A DNA stretch of 64,000 nt, from positions 377,487-441,486 of the forward strand of contig JAAOMT010000261.1 of NCBI GenBank assembly GCA_016748015.1, given 5' to 3'. Positions 1 to 10,199 of this stretch are shown here, piece after piece. Positions within the stretch are counted from its first letter, which is position 1; every line of letters starts with the position of its first letter. The notes under the pieces are model-generated. The model was not told the DNA's origin. It saw nothing but the letters and a program-made list of their open reading frames with translations, and did not search any database. Position numbers and translations under genes: made by a program. The DNA is from Geosiphon pyriformis. Lineage: Eukaryota; Glomeromycota; Glomeromycetes; Archaeosporales; Geosiphonaceae.

Positions 1-1817
1 CTTATTCAAGCTTCAGTACTAATCTATTCAGACTACAGTAAGCCATTCATAATTACAACTGATACATCTGGCCAAACATTGAGAGCAGTATTATCACAGA
101 AAAAACTGGATGGGAGAAAACATCCAGTAACATATGCCAGCCAAAGTTTGAGTCTAGCTGAAAAGAACTATAGAATTCTAGCTTTAGAACACTTAGCCAT
201 TTATTGGGCTGTCATCAAATGGAAAGAATACTTGAGTCAAAAGTTTGACATATATACTGATCACAAAGGATTGACTTCAATCCAAAAGCAAAAATTTGGA
301 GATAATTGCTATGCCAGATGAAAGATAAAACTTTCAGCATTTAATTACACAGTATATTACAAAAAAGAAAAAGAAAACAGAAATGCTGATGGATTGTCGT
401 AAATAAGACAAATTTAAAGACATTCCAACCCAAAAATATAACAAAAGATGAATATACAAAAATACCAACAACTTCAACATTATATAAATACCTAATTGTT
501 CAAGGAGAAATTATCTCAAAAAGAACAAAGAAACATAAAACAACAATCAAAATATTTTATCAACCATCAAAATATACTTTACCAGAAGAACAAAAGAAAT
601 TCAGATCAACTAACTAGAGTAATCACAGAACCAGAGAAAGAAACAATATTATTCAATATGCACTCAAATCCAACAGCAGAACATTTTTATAAAGAAACAA
701 CCATGGAAAGAACCAAAAAAAAATACTATTGACCAACAATATATCCAGACATTATCCAATATGTTCAAAATTGTGATGCTTGTCAGAGAAGAGGAGGAAC
801 AAAACTTAGTGAACCATTGAGACTAATCAGAGTGGAACAATTATTTGATTGTATTAAAATTGACTTAATCAGACTATTAACAATCACCAGCAGAGGCAAC
901 AGATATATTGCAATAGTCATGAATTATCTTACTAAATGGCCAGAAGCAAAAGCCATTCAAAGAGCAGATGCAGAATCCATTGCCGAATTCATTCATCAAG
1001 ATTTAATATGTCAACACAGATGTTCAAAAAAACTATTATCAGATCAAGGAACTCATTTTGTGAATAGAACATTAGAAAAATTAAGTCAAAGATTTGGAAT
1101 TAAAAGACCATTGTCATCACCATACCATCCATAAACCAATAGATTAGTTAAAAAATTTAATAAAACATTGTGTAAAGCCATTGTCAAAATCAGCCAAGAA
1201 AACCAGGATGAATAAGATTTGATTATACTATCAGTATTATTTGCTTATTGGACAATGAAGCAGGACACTACACAAACAACACCATTCAAATTAGTATATG
1301 GTAGAATAGCAATATTACCAGTTGAAATAGAAGTTAAAACATATCCAACAGAACCAATAACAGAAGAGAATTTTCAAAGAACATTGTTGAAAAGAACATA
1401 TGACTTAATGGAAACACTAGAAAACACATGACAAAAAGCAGCTGATAACATACAAAAGTCACAAGAGAAACAAAAAAAAGACACAATAACCAACTATTAG
1501 AGAAACCAGTTGAATTCAAAATTGGAAACAAAATACTTCTATATTGTACTAAAGCAGAAAAACAATGGAGTGGAAAATTTGACTCCAAATAGGACAGACC
1601 ATTTTACATAAAAGAAATTCTTAGAAATGGAGCTTATAAATTAAGGTTGAACAACAAAATTTTAACCAAAACAGCACATGATGATTGACTGAAACAATAT
1701 CACCATATAATATTATCATCTACCAGTAATATTTCACAATTAAAAGTACAGAGAATATTAGTCAAACCAGATGAAATTTCATAAGATCTAATTATAATCA
1801 TTGAACCAAACATGTAA
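1..1817 (+). pseudogene. gypsy A pol 3' part: RNase H and integrase
   Basis: The first frame reads into the end of RT and an RNase H domain (TTDTSGQ, YASQSL, YTDHKGL). It continues through an HHCC zinc-binding domain (MHSNPTAEHF ... CDACQ) at about 655-790 and the integrase core at about 820-1260. The core keeps two catalytic aspartates (KIDLI and LSDQGTHF), but the expected Glu is Lys (LVKKFN). A GPY/F-like module follows near 1590-1650. In-frame stops replace Trp or Gln codons that are intact in element D (for example before PTIYP and in YHP-stop-TN), and a frameshift lies near 1480. A stop at 1815-1817 followed closely by a second matches the stop pair in D, so Pol probably ends there. The copy is non-functional. 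Confidence 0.88.
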
Positions 1818-1876
1818 AATTGAACAATCAAAAGAGTATATAAAGACACATTAAACGCAACAAAAGACAGCAGAAA

Positions 1877-2506
1877 ATAGAGATTACTGACAGCATTCAC
1901 TCATTAACACAACAACTTTTTTAACTGATACAACAACAAAAGATAGAAATTACAATCAACCAACAAACTATCAGATATACAAACACCAGAAAAAAACCAT
2001 GAGATAAAATATGAAAGAAAACAGGAAACACAGTAGACAAAATAATCACAAAAGTGAAATTAGCAATAGAAACACAACCAAAAGTCATCTAATATCAAGA
2101 GTTGACTATAAACACTTGGAATTGGTAGATACAACAATTTCCAAGAAACTTTTGTTACTTTTATTTGGGACAATACTTAAACATTTAAAGCTTGTATATG
2201 AATAAAACAAAACAATTATTTAATACAACAATACTGCAACAACTAGAACAATTTGTGAGGAAGAACAATTTGACCACACAAGCAAGAGCCATCTATTGGC
2301 TACACACCAGATTTCAAAATTGACCAAAAATCTTACTCAATCCAGAAATAAACTCCGTTACCATTAACTAAATGGGAAAAATAACAAATGCTTAATTTGA
2401 AGAATTACAAAACAAAATAGCACAAATAATTCTTGAAAAAAAAGTTCAAGAAATACTCAAAGACAGAAAATTAGAATTAGAGGATCTTAACAGAACTCAA
2501 TATTAA
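1877..2506 (+). pseudogene. gypsy A third ORF (ORF3), decayed
   Basis: A 630-bp frame sits between the end of Pol and the purine-rich tract before the 3' LTR. It aligns along its whole length, without length change, to the 630-bp frame of D at 22594-23223. The start is ATA where D has ATG (EITDSIHSLTQQLF against EITDNIHSLAQQLF), and the end is LNRTQY against FNRAQY. Several in-frame stops interrupt it. I recognise no domain. It is hydrophilic with no membrane segment or signal peptide, so nothing supports an envelope role. Equal length in two diverged copies suggests past coding constraint. Confidence 0.65.
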
Positions 2507-2519
2507 AAAAAGAGAATAA

Positions 2520-2767
2520 TGTTACTTATAAAATATAGGTAGTATATTAGCATATAAATTAGCTAATCAGAAGTAGTTATAGTAAATGTGGAATTTTAGG
2601 ATTCTTTTTAAAGAATTGCAAGATTCCAGGAATTTCAGAATTCTTATACAAGGAATTGCAGGATTCTAGAATTCCAGGATTTCTCTTAAAAGAATTGTAG
2701 AATTCCAGAAATTCTAGGATTCCTGGTGTAAAAAATTGAGGAATTGAAGAATTCTAATTATGTATAT
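2520..2767 (+). repeat. gypsy A 3' LTR, first segment
   Basis: The LTR begins TGTTACTTATAAAATATAGG immediately after the purine-rich tract AAAAAAAGAGAATAA. It corresponds to the ends of the D LTRs (TATTTCTATAAGTAACA read on the other strand). About 2585-2760 is an imperfect tandem array of GAATTC-like units. The segment stops at the TATA-like motif, where element B entered; the last four bases, ATAT, are repeated after B. Confidence 0.88.
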
Positions 2768-3747
2768 TGTTACCAGACAAAATTAGAGATATTATTTAGC
2801 ATAAAATTATCTTATAATTCCTATCATTAATTAGCATATATTATCATTTCAAATGATCACTTATTACATTAGCAAAAATGTCCAAAATTATCATTTAATT
2901 AATAACCCAAATTGTACACAACACAAATGTAATCTAATTGCAATGATCAATCATGCAATACCCCAAACTATGTAATATTCAGAAGTTTGCCAAAATTTGT
3001 AGAAATTTGCTGAAATAATTGATAGTTTACCAAAATATCTAATAGTTTGCCGAAATAACTTGTAGTTCGCCGAAATGTATCTTTAGTTCAGCAAAATTGT
3101 AGAAAATAGCAAAGTTCAAGTTCATAGAATAGTGTTACAACAAGTTGTATAAAAAAAGAGCTTCTCTCTTCGAGAAAATGTATCTTACTTTAGATTTATC
3201 ACTTAGAATCATTTCTACACACACAAAAAGAAATAAATACCAAATAATTTGAAAAACCAAATTCTTTAATTATTGCTCTTGGAAAATCCCCAAAAACCAA
3301 CTAACATTTCGAAATTGATTAGTTACCAATTTTAGTAAACTGTTAGTGACTCCAGGCCTGGATAGAAAACGTTTCTCTTGACAAAATTCTATTTCTTTTA
3401 CATTTCTTTTATTTTCCTTTTCTTTTCTTATTACAATCATTAGGATAGCCTACAGACGAGATTTCTGTAGAAGAGTTGACTTTCACAGCAAAGTAACTAC
3501 ACATTTTTAGTGAGCTTCCAGATGAACAATTCCTGGGAAAGAGTTGACATTTACTACAATGTAACTACATAAAGTAACTGGCAAGGAATTGACCATTCCA
3601 CTTATAAGTCCAGCAGTTCAAATTATAGGAGATAATTTGAAGATAAATTCAGTTATTGGAGGTTCAACTACTTCCTGAAAAATGTGAATTCACAGCAAAT
3701 CAACATTACCAACATTTAAGAAAAGAAACCAAAAACCTCTGGTAACA
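2768..3747 (+). repeat. gypsy B 5' LTR (980 bp)
   Basis: The repeat starts TGTTACCAGACAAAATTAGA and ends CCTCTGGTAACA, giving TGTTAC...GTAACA inverted ends. It has the same length as the 3' LTR at 7952-8931. Differences between the two that I could see are largely transitions. A five- to six-fold tandem unit (TAGTTYGCCGAAATA) occupies about 2980-3107, with a TATAAAA motif downstream. Confidence 0.93.
3148..3176 (+). promoter_or_regulatory. candidate LTR core promoter: TATAAAA plus short stem
   Basis: TATAAAA lies at 3148-3154, followed by a possible hairpin, TTCTC-TCTTC-GAGAA, at 3162-3176. The arrangement recurs in the B 3' LTR (TATAAAA at 8332-8338) and in both C LTRs (reverse strand, 11980-11986 and 17957-17963). 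Conservation in four LTRs suggests the U3/R boundary, but transcription start is inferred only. Confidence 0.45.
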
Positions 3748-3765
3748 TTTGGTGCTCTCCCACGG
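3748..3765 (+). other. candidate primer-binding site of element B
   Basis: The first bases after the 5' LTR are TTTGGTGCTCTCCCACGG. TGGTGCTC would pair with a tRNA ending GAGCACCA. Elements C and D carry the same TTTGGTGCTC core at the equivalent place. The tRNA species cannot be named from this window. Confidence 0.55.
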
Positions 3766-3789
3766 AAATAACACAGTAACAAATTCAAA

Positions 3790-5534
3790 GTGGTGACCGC
3801 CTCAGACATCACAACCTTAGAGTACTATTAATCAATTTACACACACTGCAAACAACGATTTGAAATATGCAACGGAATCATAGCTTTCAAGAAAACACTT
3901 TTTCAATACATCGAAAATTGAATCAACAACTATCTCTTTGGGAACTATAACATTATAACAGTTAAAAAAGATCTTCTTGAGAACATACTACACTATTCCA
4001 ACACTGAATCAAAAAACATTAGTGCTGAAGCTTGCACTACTTATTTTGAGGAACTCGATTATAATATCATTCAATTCTGTGAAGAAAAATATCCTGCAAA
4101 CACACAATTTGCCTTTAAACTCGAATCTGAACCTGAAACCAGTAGCAACAAAAGACAAAAAGATAACCGACCTGTTCACACAACACCCAATACTCCCAAA
4201 ATATCATTCAAACAATTACAAACACCTGAACAAGGAACCAGCTCAAAACTTCCACTTACTATTACACCTTTTCCAGCTTCACTTGCACAAACACAAACAC
4301 CTAATTCACCCTTGAATTGATTTGCAAGACCAGAAGATTTTACATCACTCAGAAGTCCCACCAGACAACAAGAACCCCTTCAAACTAGTTCCAATCTCCT
4401 TGATTTCTAGCTGAAAATCAAAGTGAACACTCTGAGACAGCAGCAAATGAAAAAAACAACTCTGAAATAACCAAAGAAGAATCAATAGACAGTGAAAACA
4501 AAGAAGACGAAATGACAACATACATCGCAAAAATTCTTGAATTCAATGGAGAAGATATTGAGACCAGTCCCCAAGAATGGCTCGACCAAGTTACTAAAGC
4601 TGGAGATGCAAATGGATGGAACGCTGCCAGAATGTTAAGAACAATTCCCTACTTTCTCAAAAGAACAGAAGGAGAATGGTTTGAAAATCTTGCTGCCCCA
4701 TTCAATAATTGGAATGCTTTCAAAGCAGCCTTCCTTGAACAGTTCACTGACAATAATACCTCCATCACTCTTCGCAATTGTTTTCAAAATATCAAACAAG
4801 AACTCTCTGAATCCGTTATGACTTATATTGGGAAATTCAACAAACTTCTCAGATGGATTCGCCAACTCGAAACAAACAATTATTATTTTGATGCTCAAAT
4901 CTTGGATCAATTTATCACTGGTCTAAAAGATAAACTAATTAAAAAGATTTGCCCACATGCACCAGAAGATTTAAACTCTGCCATACAGCATGCAAAAAGA
5001 TACGAAATGGCCATGAAAGAAGCCAATCATACAAAACTTGTAAATTTGGCAATTGGAGAAACCAGCTCAGCAGCTGAGGAAAAAATTGACCAACTCACAA
5101 AAAAGGTCGAAAACTATTTTACCAACCAACAACAACAACAACCCTAAAGATATCAACCACCCCAAAGACGAAATCAAAATAACTTTGCACCACTTTCCAA
5201 TAACCAGCCCCAGAATTGCTATTACTGTAGAATCTCTGGCCACTGGAAAAGAGATTGCAGAAAGCTGCAACGAGACCAACAAAATAGGGGTAATCAACGT
5301 TACTCTCCACCACAGCAATCTTATTATCAACCATTACCACCAGCTTACTATTTACCAAGACCCCAATACCAAAATAATTATTATCAGCCCACCCCATAAC
5401 CAATCCAACAGCAATACCAACAATCACCCACACAACATTATCAAGTACCTACTTGAAGACTGATTACACAAAATCAATTCAGACCACAAAACTGATACCA
5501 AGTAAACAACAGTAGAATCAGTTCGAACAACCAA
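3790..5534 (+). pseudogene. gypsy B Gag region
   Basis: The frame starts at GTGGTGACC where element C has ATGATGACC, so the initiator is probably lost. An N-terminal segment (TTLEYY ... IYTHCKQRF) and a Pro/Thr-rich linker lead, after a one-base loss near 4407, to the retrotransposon Gag domain at 4512-5147 (IAKILEFNGEDIETSPQEW, then FLKRTEGEWF). A Gln/Asn-rich stretch follows, then a zinc knuckle C-Y-Y-C-R-I-S-G-H-W-K-R-D-C near 5217-5258, which is intact CX2CX4HX4C. In-frame stops at about 5145 and 5460 interrupt it. The frame continues into protease without a shift, so Gag and protease are one polyprotein frame, as in C. Confidence 0.82.
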
Positions 5535-6250
5535 TTGGTTCCCCGAAATACCACTCAACCAAGACCCAACCATTACCACACTCAATCCAGTTATTTAACA
5601 ATGCCGAAAGAACAGGATTTTCACCATACTGCACTCTCGGAAGGTAGAGCTGCAGCACAACAACAACAAAACCCTTCTCATAACCACACCACTATTTCAC
5701 CAGCCCAAATTGCTGAAAACGCCAATCTCTCTGATATCTTTCCTTTTGAATTTGAAGCAAATGAATCACCATTCTTGCTTAGCAATGCAGCAGCTAATAA
5801 GCAAAAAGTCATCACTGCAATGTACACAGAAGCTGAAGTAGAAGGAAAGCCAATTCGCTTGATCCTAGACAGTGGATCCACCGGAAGCATTATTACCTAC
5901 CAGTTAATGCAACAGTTAAAAAAAAATGTCGACCGACCAGCTCAAACAGTAATTGTCACTGCTGATGGCATAAAAAAGACCCCAGTAGGAGAAATTGACA
6001 ATTTTCCGTTCACTCTTGATGGAATCACCATTCCAGTCAAAGTTCTTGTAATGGACGCACCCCAGTACCAAGCTCTTGTTGGAAATGATTGGCTTCAAAA
6101 AGCCAATGCTAATCTGAATTGGAAAACACAAGAGTTAACAATCTCCTACCAAGAACAACATGCCCGGGTACCTGCCATTTGTGGTACATTTAACAAATGC
6201 TCTGAAAAAACTCCGGCTTTTGAATTTGAACCAGAAGAAAAAAAACCAAT
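5535..6250 (+). pseudogene. gypsy B retropepsin-like aspartic protease
   Basis: A Gln-rich linker leads to a pepsin-like half-site with L-D-S-G-S-T-G-S at about 5865-5888, the catalytic Asp of retroviral-type proteases. The conserved second motif ALVGNDWL lies near 6072-6095. The catalytic Asp is intact here, whereas element C has Asn. The stretch is open until 6513, beyond this domain. As the upstream frame is broken, no functional polyprotein can be made from this copy. Confidence 0.82.
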
Positions 6251-7100
6251 AATCAAAACATTCATGGCTCTTGGATCAATGTCCAACTGGGCCAATGAAA
6301 CAGAACAAGAACATTTTATCTCACACACTAAACCCGAAACCTCTGGATGGAATATACCTTACTCAAAACCTGAACCAAGGAAACAATGCCCCTATATTCC
6401 TCTTAAATGTAAGGACTGCCACAAGAAACTATTGTCAATAGGAGCCTGCATTTCACCTGAAAAAGAATATGAGAATCATACTTGTTATTACTGTAAGACT
6501 TGCCACAGAGAGTGATGGGGCCATCTAATAAAAAAGAGCAGAAAATGGGACAACACCCTTTGAAATATGCTACTGGAAGAATGCAATTAGATTGATGTAG
6601 CAATGAGAGAAGGTGTCTGCAATCAGACCTGCCAATATGCTTTATCAATTTCAGAAAAAGTAAAAAGAGGAACACTCTTTAATGCAGCATACAATAGTGC
6701 TCTCAACAAACTTTATCACTACCCTCATAATGTCGAGATGATTTTTGACTTAGCAATGGCATTAATTAATGGAGCTACCAAAGAAGATGTTCGTCAAATG
6801 AAGGAAGCAGAATACATTGAATACACTATGGAATTAGCTGGATTTGATTACGAAGATGAAGTAAAAGTCTACCACCAAATTGCAAATCACACTTACCTGA
6901 CCCAAGAAGCTCAAATTCAACGATTAGAGCAAATGAACATTAGGCTATGTGAAGAATGCATTATGCCTTGCAATGAACAATGGTGTCCTGAATACTATGC
7001 TCTTAGTATCCCCTTGTCCAGCAAAAATAATAAGAATGAAATTGAATTCGGAGAACCTGAAGAAATGGAAGAAATTGAAACAACACCCATCTACCTTATC
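6251..7100 (+). pseudogene. gypsy B Cys-rich (zinc-ribbon-like) module
   Basis: Between protease and dUTPase lies a module of about 280 residues with three clusters of Cys. The first is C-K-D-C, a lone C, and C-Y-Y-C-K-T-C at 6408-6506. The second is around 6560-6635, ending C-N-Q-T-C. The third is C-E-E-C...C...C near 6948-6990, where the last Cys of the C copy is Tyr. The spacing resembles serial zinc ribbons, but I do not recognise a named family. The same layout occurs in C and, more divergent, in D. Stops at 6513 and between about 6560 and 6600 break it. Confidence 0.6.
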
Positions 7101-7561
7101 GAAAATCAGCCTGCCTTACAACTTAAATACTTCAACAACAATGGACAAAGAATAAAACCTGAAAAAGCACACGAAATTGATGCTGGATATGACCTAAAAT
7201 ATCCAGGCAAGAATACTCTTGTTCTCAAACCCAAATCTCTCACAAAAATCAACCTCAAAATTGCACTCGAAATCTCGCCAGGAGCAATAATTCAAATCAC
7301 CTTCTAGTCCTCTCTGACAAGCAAAGAAATCAATGTCAGAGGAGAAATAATCGATGCTGGATATACTGGAGACATAACAGTAATGCTTCAAAATGAAACT
7401 GACAAACCATTCAAGATCAAACATGCTGAAAAAATTGCCCAAGCTATTTACCTACCTTTAATCAACATTTCAGGTTTGCAACTAGTCAATCAAAGAGAAC
7501 AATTAGGAAAAAGCGATAGAGGAACCCAAGGTTTTGGTTCAACTGGACGATTCACAGTTCC
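7101..7561 (+). pseudogene. gypsy B dUTPase domain
   Basis: The trimeric dUTPase signature motifs appear in order: D-A-G-Y-D-L at 7179-7196, an S-S-L-x-S-K motif near 7306-7325, G-E-I-I-D-A-G-Y-T-G-D near 7341-7375, K-I-A-Q-A-I near 7431-7450 and R-G-T-Q-G-F-G-S-T-G near 7520-7546. In the family these residues bind and hydrolyse dUTP to dUMP, limiting uracil in the cDNA. A stop at 7305-7307 falls just before motif 2. The frame is otherwise continuous with protease, so the enzyme would be released from the polyprotein. Confidence 0.85.
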
Positions 7562-7689
7562 AGTTAATATAGCTCTTAACATACAGAACGAATCCCACCA
7601 GATTCTCAGACTTCCACAACTGATTACTATCTCACCCTTTAGAGAACATCCAGAAATCTACACCTGCCCAAAGTCAACAACTCCACAAC

Positions 7690-7983
7690 AAATTCAAGAC
7701 AACAGCTGGATCAACAAACAGTCGCTACAGGCTTAGAGCTGTTCTTAAACTTTATAACCTATTCCACATCTGTGAAAACATACTGCAAAACCCAATTTTT
7801 CAACCTTTGAAGATTCAATATATTAGAAAGCTCACAGAACTAAAATTTCAACAATTTTCAGACCAAATTTCTTTAATAATTTTGAATTATTATCTGGAAA
7901 TAACAGACAGTACTTGGACTTCGACAGAGCTCAGTCTTAAGGAGAAGGTTATGTTATCAGATGAAATTAGAGATATTATTTAG
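7690..7983 (+). pseudogene. gypsy B ORF3 remnant, 3' third only
   Basis: After dUTPase the sequence jumps at a short CAACAAATTC-like stretch to a frame matching the C-terminal part of ORF3 in C (LRAVLKLYNLFHICENILQNP against LRAALRLYDLFYTCENVLQNP). It stays open through the purine tract AAGGAGAAGG and stops at 7981-7983 inside the 3' LTR. The N-terminal two thirds of ORF3 and the Pol tail present in C are missing. Confidence 0.6.
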
Positions 7984-8931
7984 CATGAAATTATCTTATA
8001 ATTCCTATCATTAATTAGCATATATTATTGTTTCAAATAATTACTTATTACATTAGCAAAAATGTCCGAAATTATCATTTAATTAATAACCCAAATTGTA
8101 CACAACACAAATATAACCTAATTGCGATGATCAATCATGCAATACCCCAAACTATGTAACATTCAGAAGTTCGCCAAAATTTGTAGAAATTCACCGAAAT
8201 AATTAATAGTTTACCAAAATATCTAATAGTTCGCCGAAATAACTTGTAGTTCGCCAAAATGTATCTTTAGTTCAGCAAAATTGTAGAAAATAGCAAAGTT
8301 CAAGTTTATAAAATAGTGTTACAACAAGTTGTATAAAAGAAGAGCTTCTCTCTTCGAGAAAATGTATCTTACTTTAGATTTATCACTTAGAACCATTTCT
8401 ACACACACAAAAAGAAATAAATACCAAATAATTTGAAAAACCAAATTTTTTAATTATTGCCCTTAGAAAATTCCCAAAAACCAACTAACATTTCGAAATT
8501 GATTAGCTACCAATTTCAGTAAACTGTTAGTGACTCCAGACCTGGATAGAAAACGTTTCTTTTAACAAAATTCTATTTCTTTTACATTTCTTTTCTTTTT
8601 CTTTTCTTTTCTTATTACAATCATTAGGATAGCCTACAGACAAGATTCCTGTAGAAGAGTTGACTTTCACAGCAAAGTAACTACACATTTTTAGTGAGCT
8701 TCCAGACGAGCAATTCCTGGGAAAGAGTTGACGTTTACTACAATGTAACTACATAAAGTAACTGACAAGGAATTGGCTATTCTACTTATAAGCCCAGCAG
8801 TTCAAATTATAAAAGATAATTTGAAGATAAATTCAGTTATTGGAGGTTCAACTACTTCCTGAAAAACATGAATTCACAGCAAATCAACATTACCAACATT
8901 TAAGAAAAGAGACCAAAAACCTCCAGTAACA
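7952..8931 (+). repeat. gypsy B 3' LTR (980 bp)
   Basis: Second copy of the 980-bp repeat, starting TGTTATCAGATG (one transition from the 5' copy) and ending CCTCCAGTAACA. It carries the tandem TAGTTCGCCGAAAT units at about 8163-8287 and TATAAAA at 8332-8338. Confidence 0.93.
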
Positions 8932-9541
8932 ATATATATCAATAACAGTTAGAAAGAAAAAGACAGATCTCCCAGTTTAGATTTAATCTAAGCAATCATC
9001 CAATTCACAAATATTAATAAATAATTATTTGATATCTCAAATTCACTCTTCACTATCAACACTTCATGTTGATAATAATTGATACTTAACCATACTGGAA
9101 CAATAGCTCTTGATTATGGCTATTGACACAATACTAACATTCATTGCCTTGATTTATTTTTCTTTTTTTTTTTTTCTTTTTGTTATTTTTTTGTTTTACT
9201 AATTGATTGAAGATTAAGCACTAAGTTATTGACATCAAAGATAGCTTAATAAAAGATCCCAAAAAAAGGGTATAAGAATTGAGAATTTAAGGATAGCTTA
9301 CCAAAAAGACATCTCTGCCAGATTACCAGCCACCATGTTGAGAAAAAAATTCAACAGAATTGTAATTTTGGAAGGCTACTGGGAAGATAACAATTGAATC
9401 TCTGTTCATTATACAAAGGACTTTACCAAAATCTTCAAATACAAACAATTTACAAATATTACCAACACTCATAATTAGCTATTAAACACCAAGTTATAAG
9501 TTGATTATTTGCTTTGAGACTCCAAATAATTATCTGTAATA
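8932..9541 (+). repeat. gypsy A 3' LTR, second segment
   Basis: Sequence after B resumes the LTR of A: the 4-bp duplication ATAT, then sequence matching the D LTR (TTAGATTTAATCTAAGCAATC, the stretch with TTTTTATTTTTC, and CACCAAGTTATAAG). It ends CTGTAATA where D ends CTGTAACA. Confidence 0.85.
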
Positions 9542-9590
9542 ATGTATTGTACTAAGTAGTATTTGGACCTTACTTGTAAAATATAATAAA
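9542..9590 (+). other. 3' tail of a + strand LINE (L0)
   Basis: Directly after the A LTR, ATGTATTGTACTAAGTAG, then TATTTGGACCTTACTTG matches the extreme 3' end of LINEs L1-L3 read in sense (ATGTATTATACTAAGCAG, then TATTTGGACTTCACTC), followed by an A-rich tail. This shows that A inserted into the 3' UTR of a + strand LINE whose body lies left of the window. Confidence 0.65.
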
Positions 9591-10084
9591 AAAAAAAATT
9601 CAAAATGTTTTTTAATTATAAAAACAGCCAAATAAAATGGTATATAAAACAACATTATTATTTTTTAAAACTTGTTTTTTTTTTAAAAAAATAAATTTCG
9701 GTTTTTTATTAGTTTTATATTATTAATACCAAAAATTTCTTTTTTTTTATGTTCAAAATCTTTAATATTTTATTTTTTTGTACTAAAACTATTAATTATT
9801 ATTAATAACAACATAACCAAAAAAAGTTTTTTAAAAAAATTACTTATAATTTTATTGGTAGTGGTTTTATTTAAAAGTTAAAAAAAACAAAAAAAATATA
9901 AAAAATTTTAATAATAATAAAAAATTTTTTTTTGAACAAATTATTTTTAATTAAGATTTTAAATAACTTTAATAAATATAAGAACATAAAAACTAATTTA
10001 AAATATAAATTAAATTTAAAAATAATAATAAAATTAAAACTTTTTTGAATTTTTAAACTAATATTTCTTTTTTTTATTTTTATT
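9591..10084. other. AT-rich spacer, nothing recognised
   Basis: Low-complexity A/T runs with no open frame of note and no recognisable element. It lies between two converging LINE 3' tails. Confidence 0.8.
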
Positions 10085-10199
10085 TAATGAGTGAAGTCCA
10101 AATACTGCTTAGTATAATACATTATACAAATGATCTAAAGTAGGTGTGAATCATGTATTTTTTACATGTAACCAGTCATTTAGATTAATCAGGACAACA
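10085..10199 (-). other. LINE L1 3' UTR
   Basis: About 115 bp after the ORF2 stop are conserved with the 3' ends of L2 (34405-34521), L3 (41621-41740) and L4 (48696-48814). They share a palindromic ACATGT-type block, the block TACTAAGCAGTATTTGGAC and an A/T-rich tail. It is the likely recognition site of the LINE reverse transcriptase. Confidence 0.7.

Larger units (their letters stand above)
2768..8931 (+). mobile_element. Ty3/gypsy element B, RT-less (non-autonomous)
   Basis: Two 980-bp LTRs (2768-3747 and 7952-8931) flank 4,204 bp of internal sequence. Immediate flanks are ATAT on both sides (2764-2767 and 8932-8935), a 4-bp target duplication. The internal frame encodes Gag with a CCHC knuckle, a retropepsin-like protease, a Cys-rich module and dUTPase, then passes to the last third of ORF3 and the 3' LTR. 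RT, RNase H and integrase are absent. LTRs and proteins match element C on the other strand, so B and C are one family distinct from A and D. The copy has one frameshift and several in-frame stops. Confidence 0.9.
1..9541 (+). mobile_element. Ty3/gypsy element A, 3' part, interrupted by element B
   Basis: The element enters from beyond the left edge inside the RT/RNase H region and reads RNase H, integrase, a third ORF, a purine-rich tract and a 3' LTR beginning TGTTAC at 2520. Its proteins and LTR match element D at 21698-31889 in the opposite orientation, so A and D are one family. The LTR is cut at 2767 by element B and resumes at 8932, ending in GTAATA at 9541, a decayed form of the GTAACA end seen in D. 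LTR length without B is about 854 bp against 882 bp in D. Confidence 0.9.

Noticed and set aside
2980-3107. CRISPR-like array from regularly spaced GCCGAAAT units
   Set aside because: The units are imperfect, spacers are too short and the array lies within an LTR of a eukaryotic retroelement.
4176-5433. Several antisense open frames over the B Gag region
   Set aside because: They mirror the Gln/Asn/Pro-rich coding strand and give Val/Leu/Ile-rich peptides with no family match. They are shadows of Gag.
9591-10084. Centromere, replication origin or organelle-like sequence in AT-rich spacers
   Set aside because: Only low-complexity A/T runs are visible; no repeat unit, motif or gene supports any of these.
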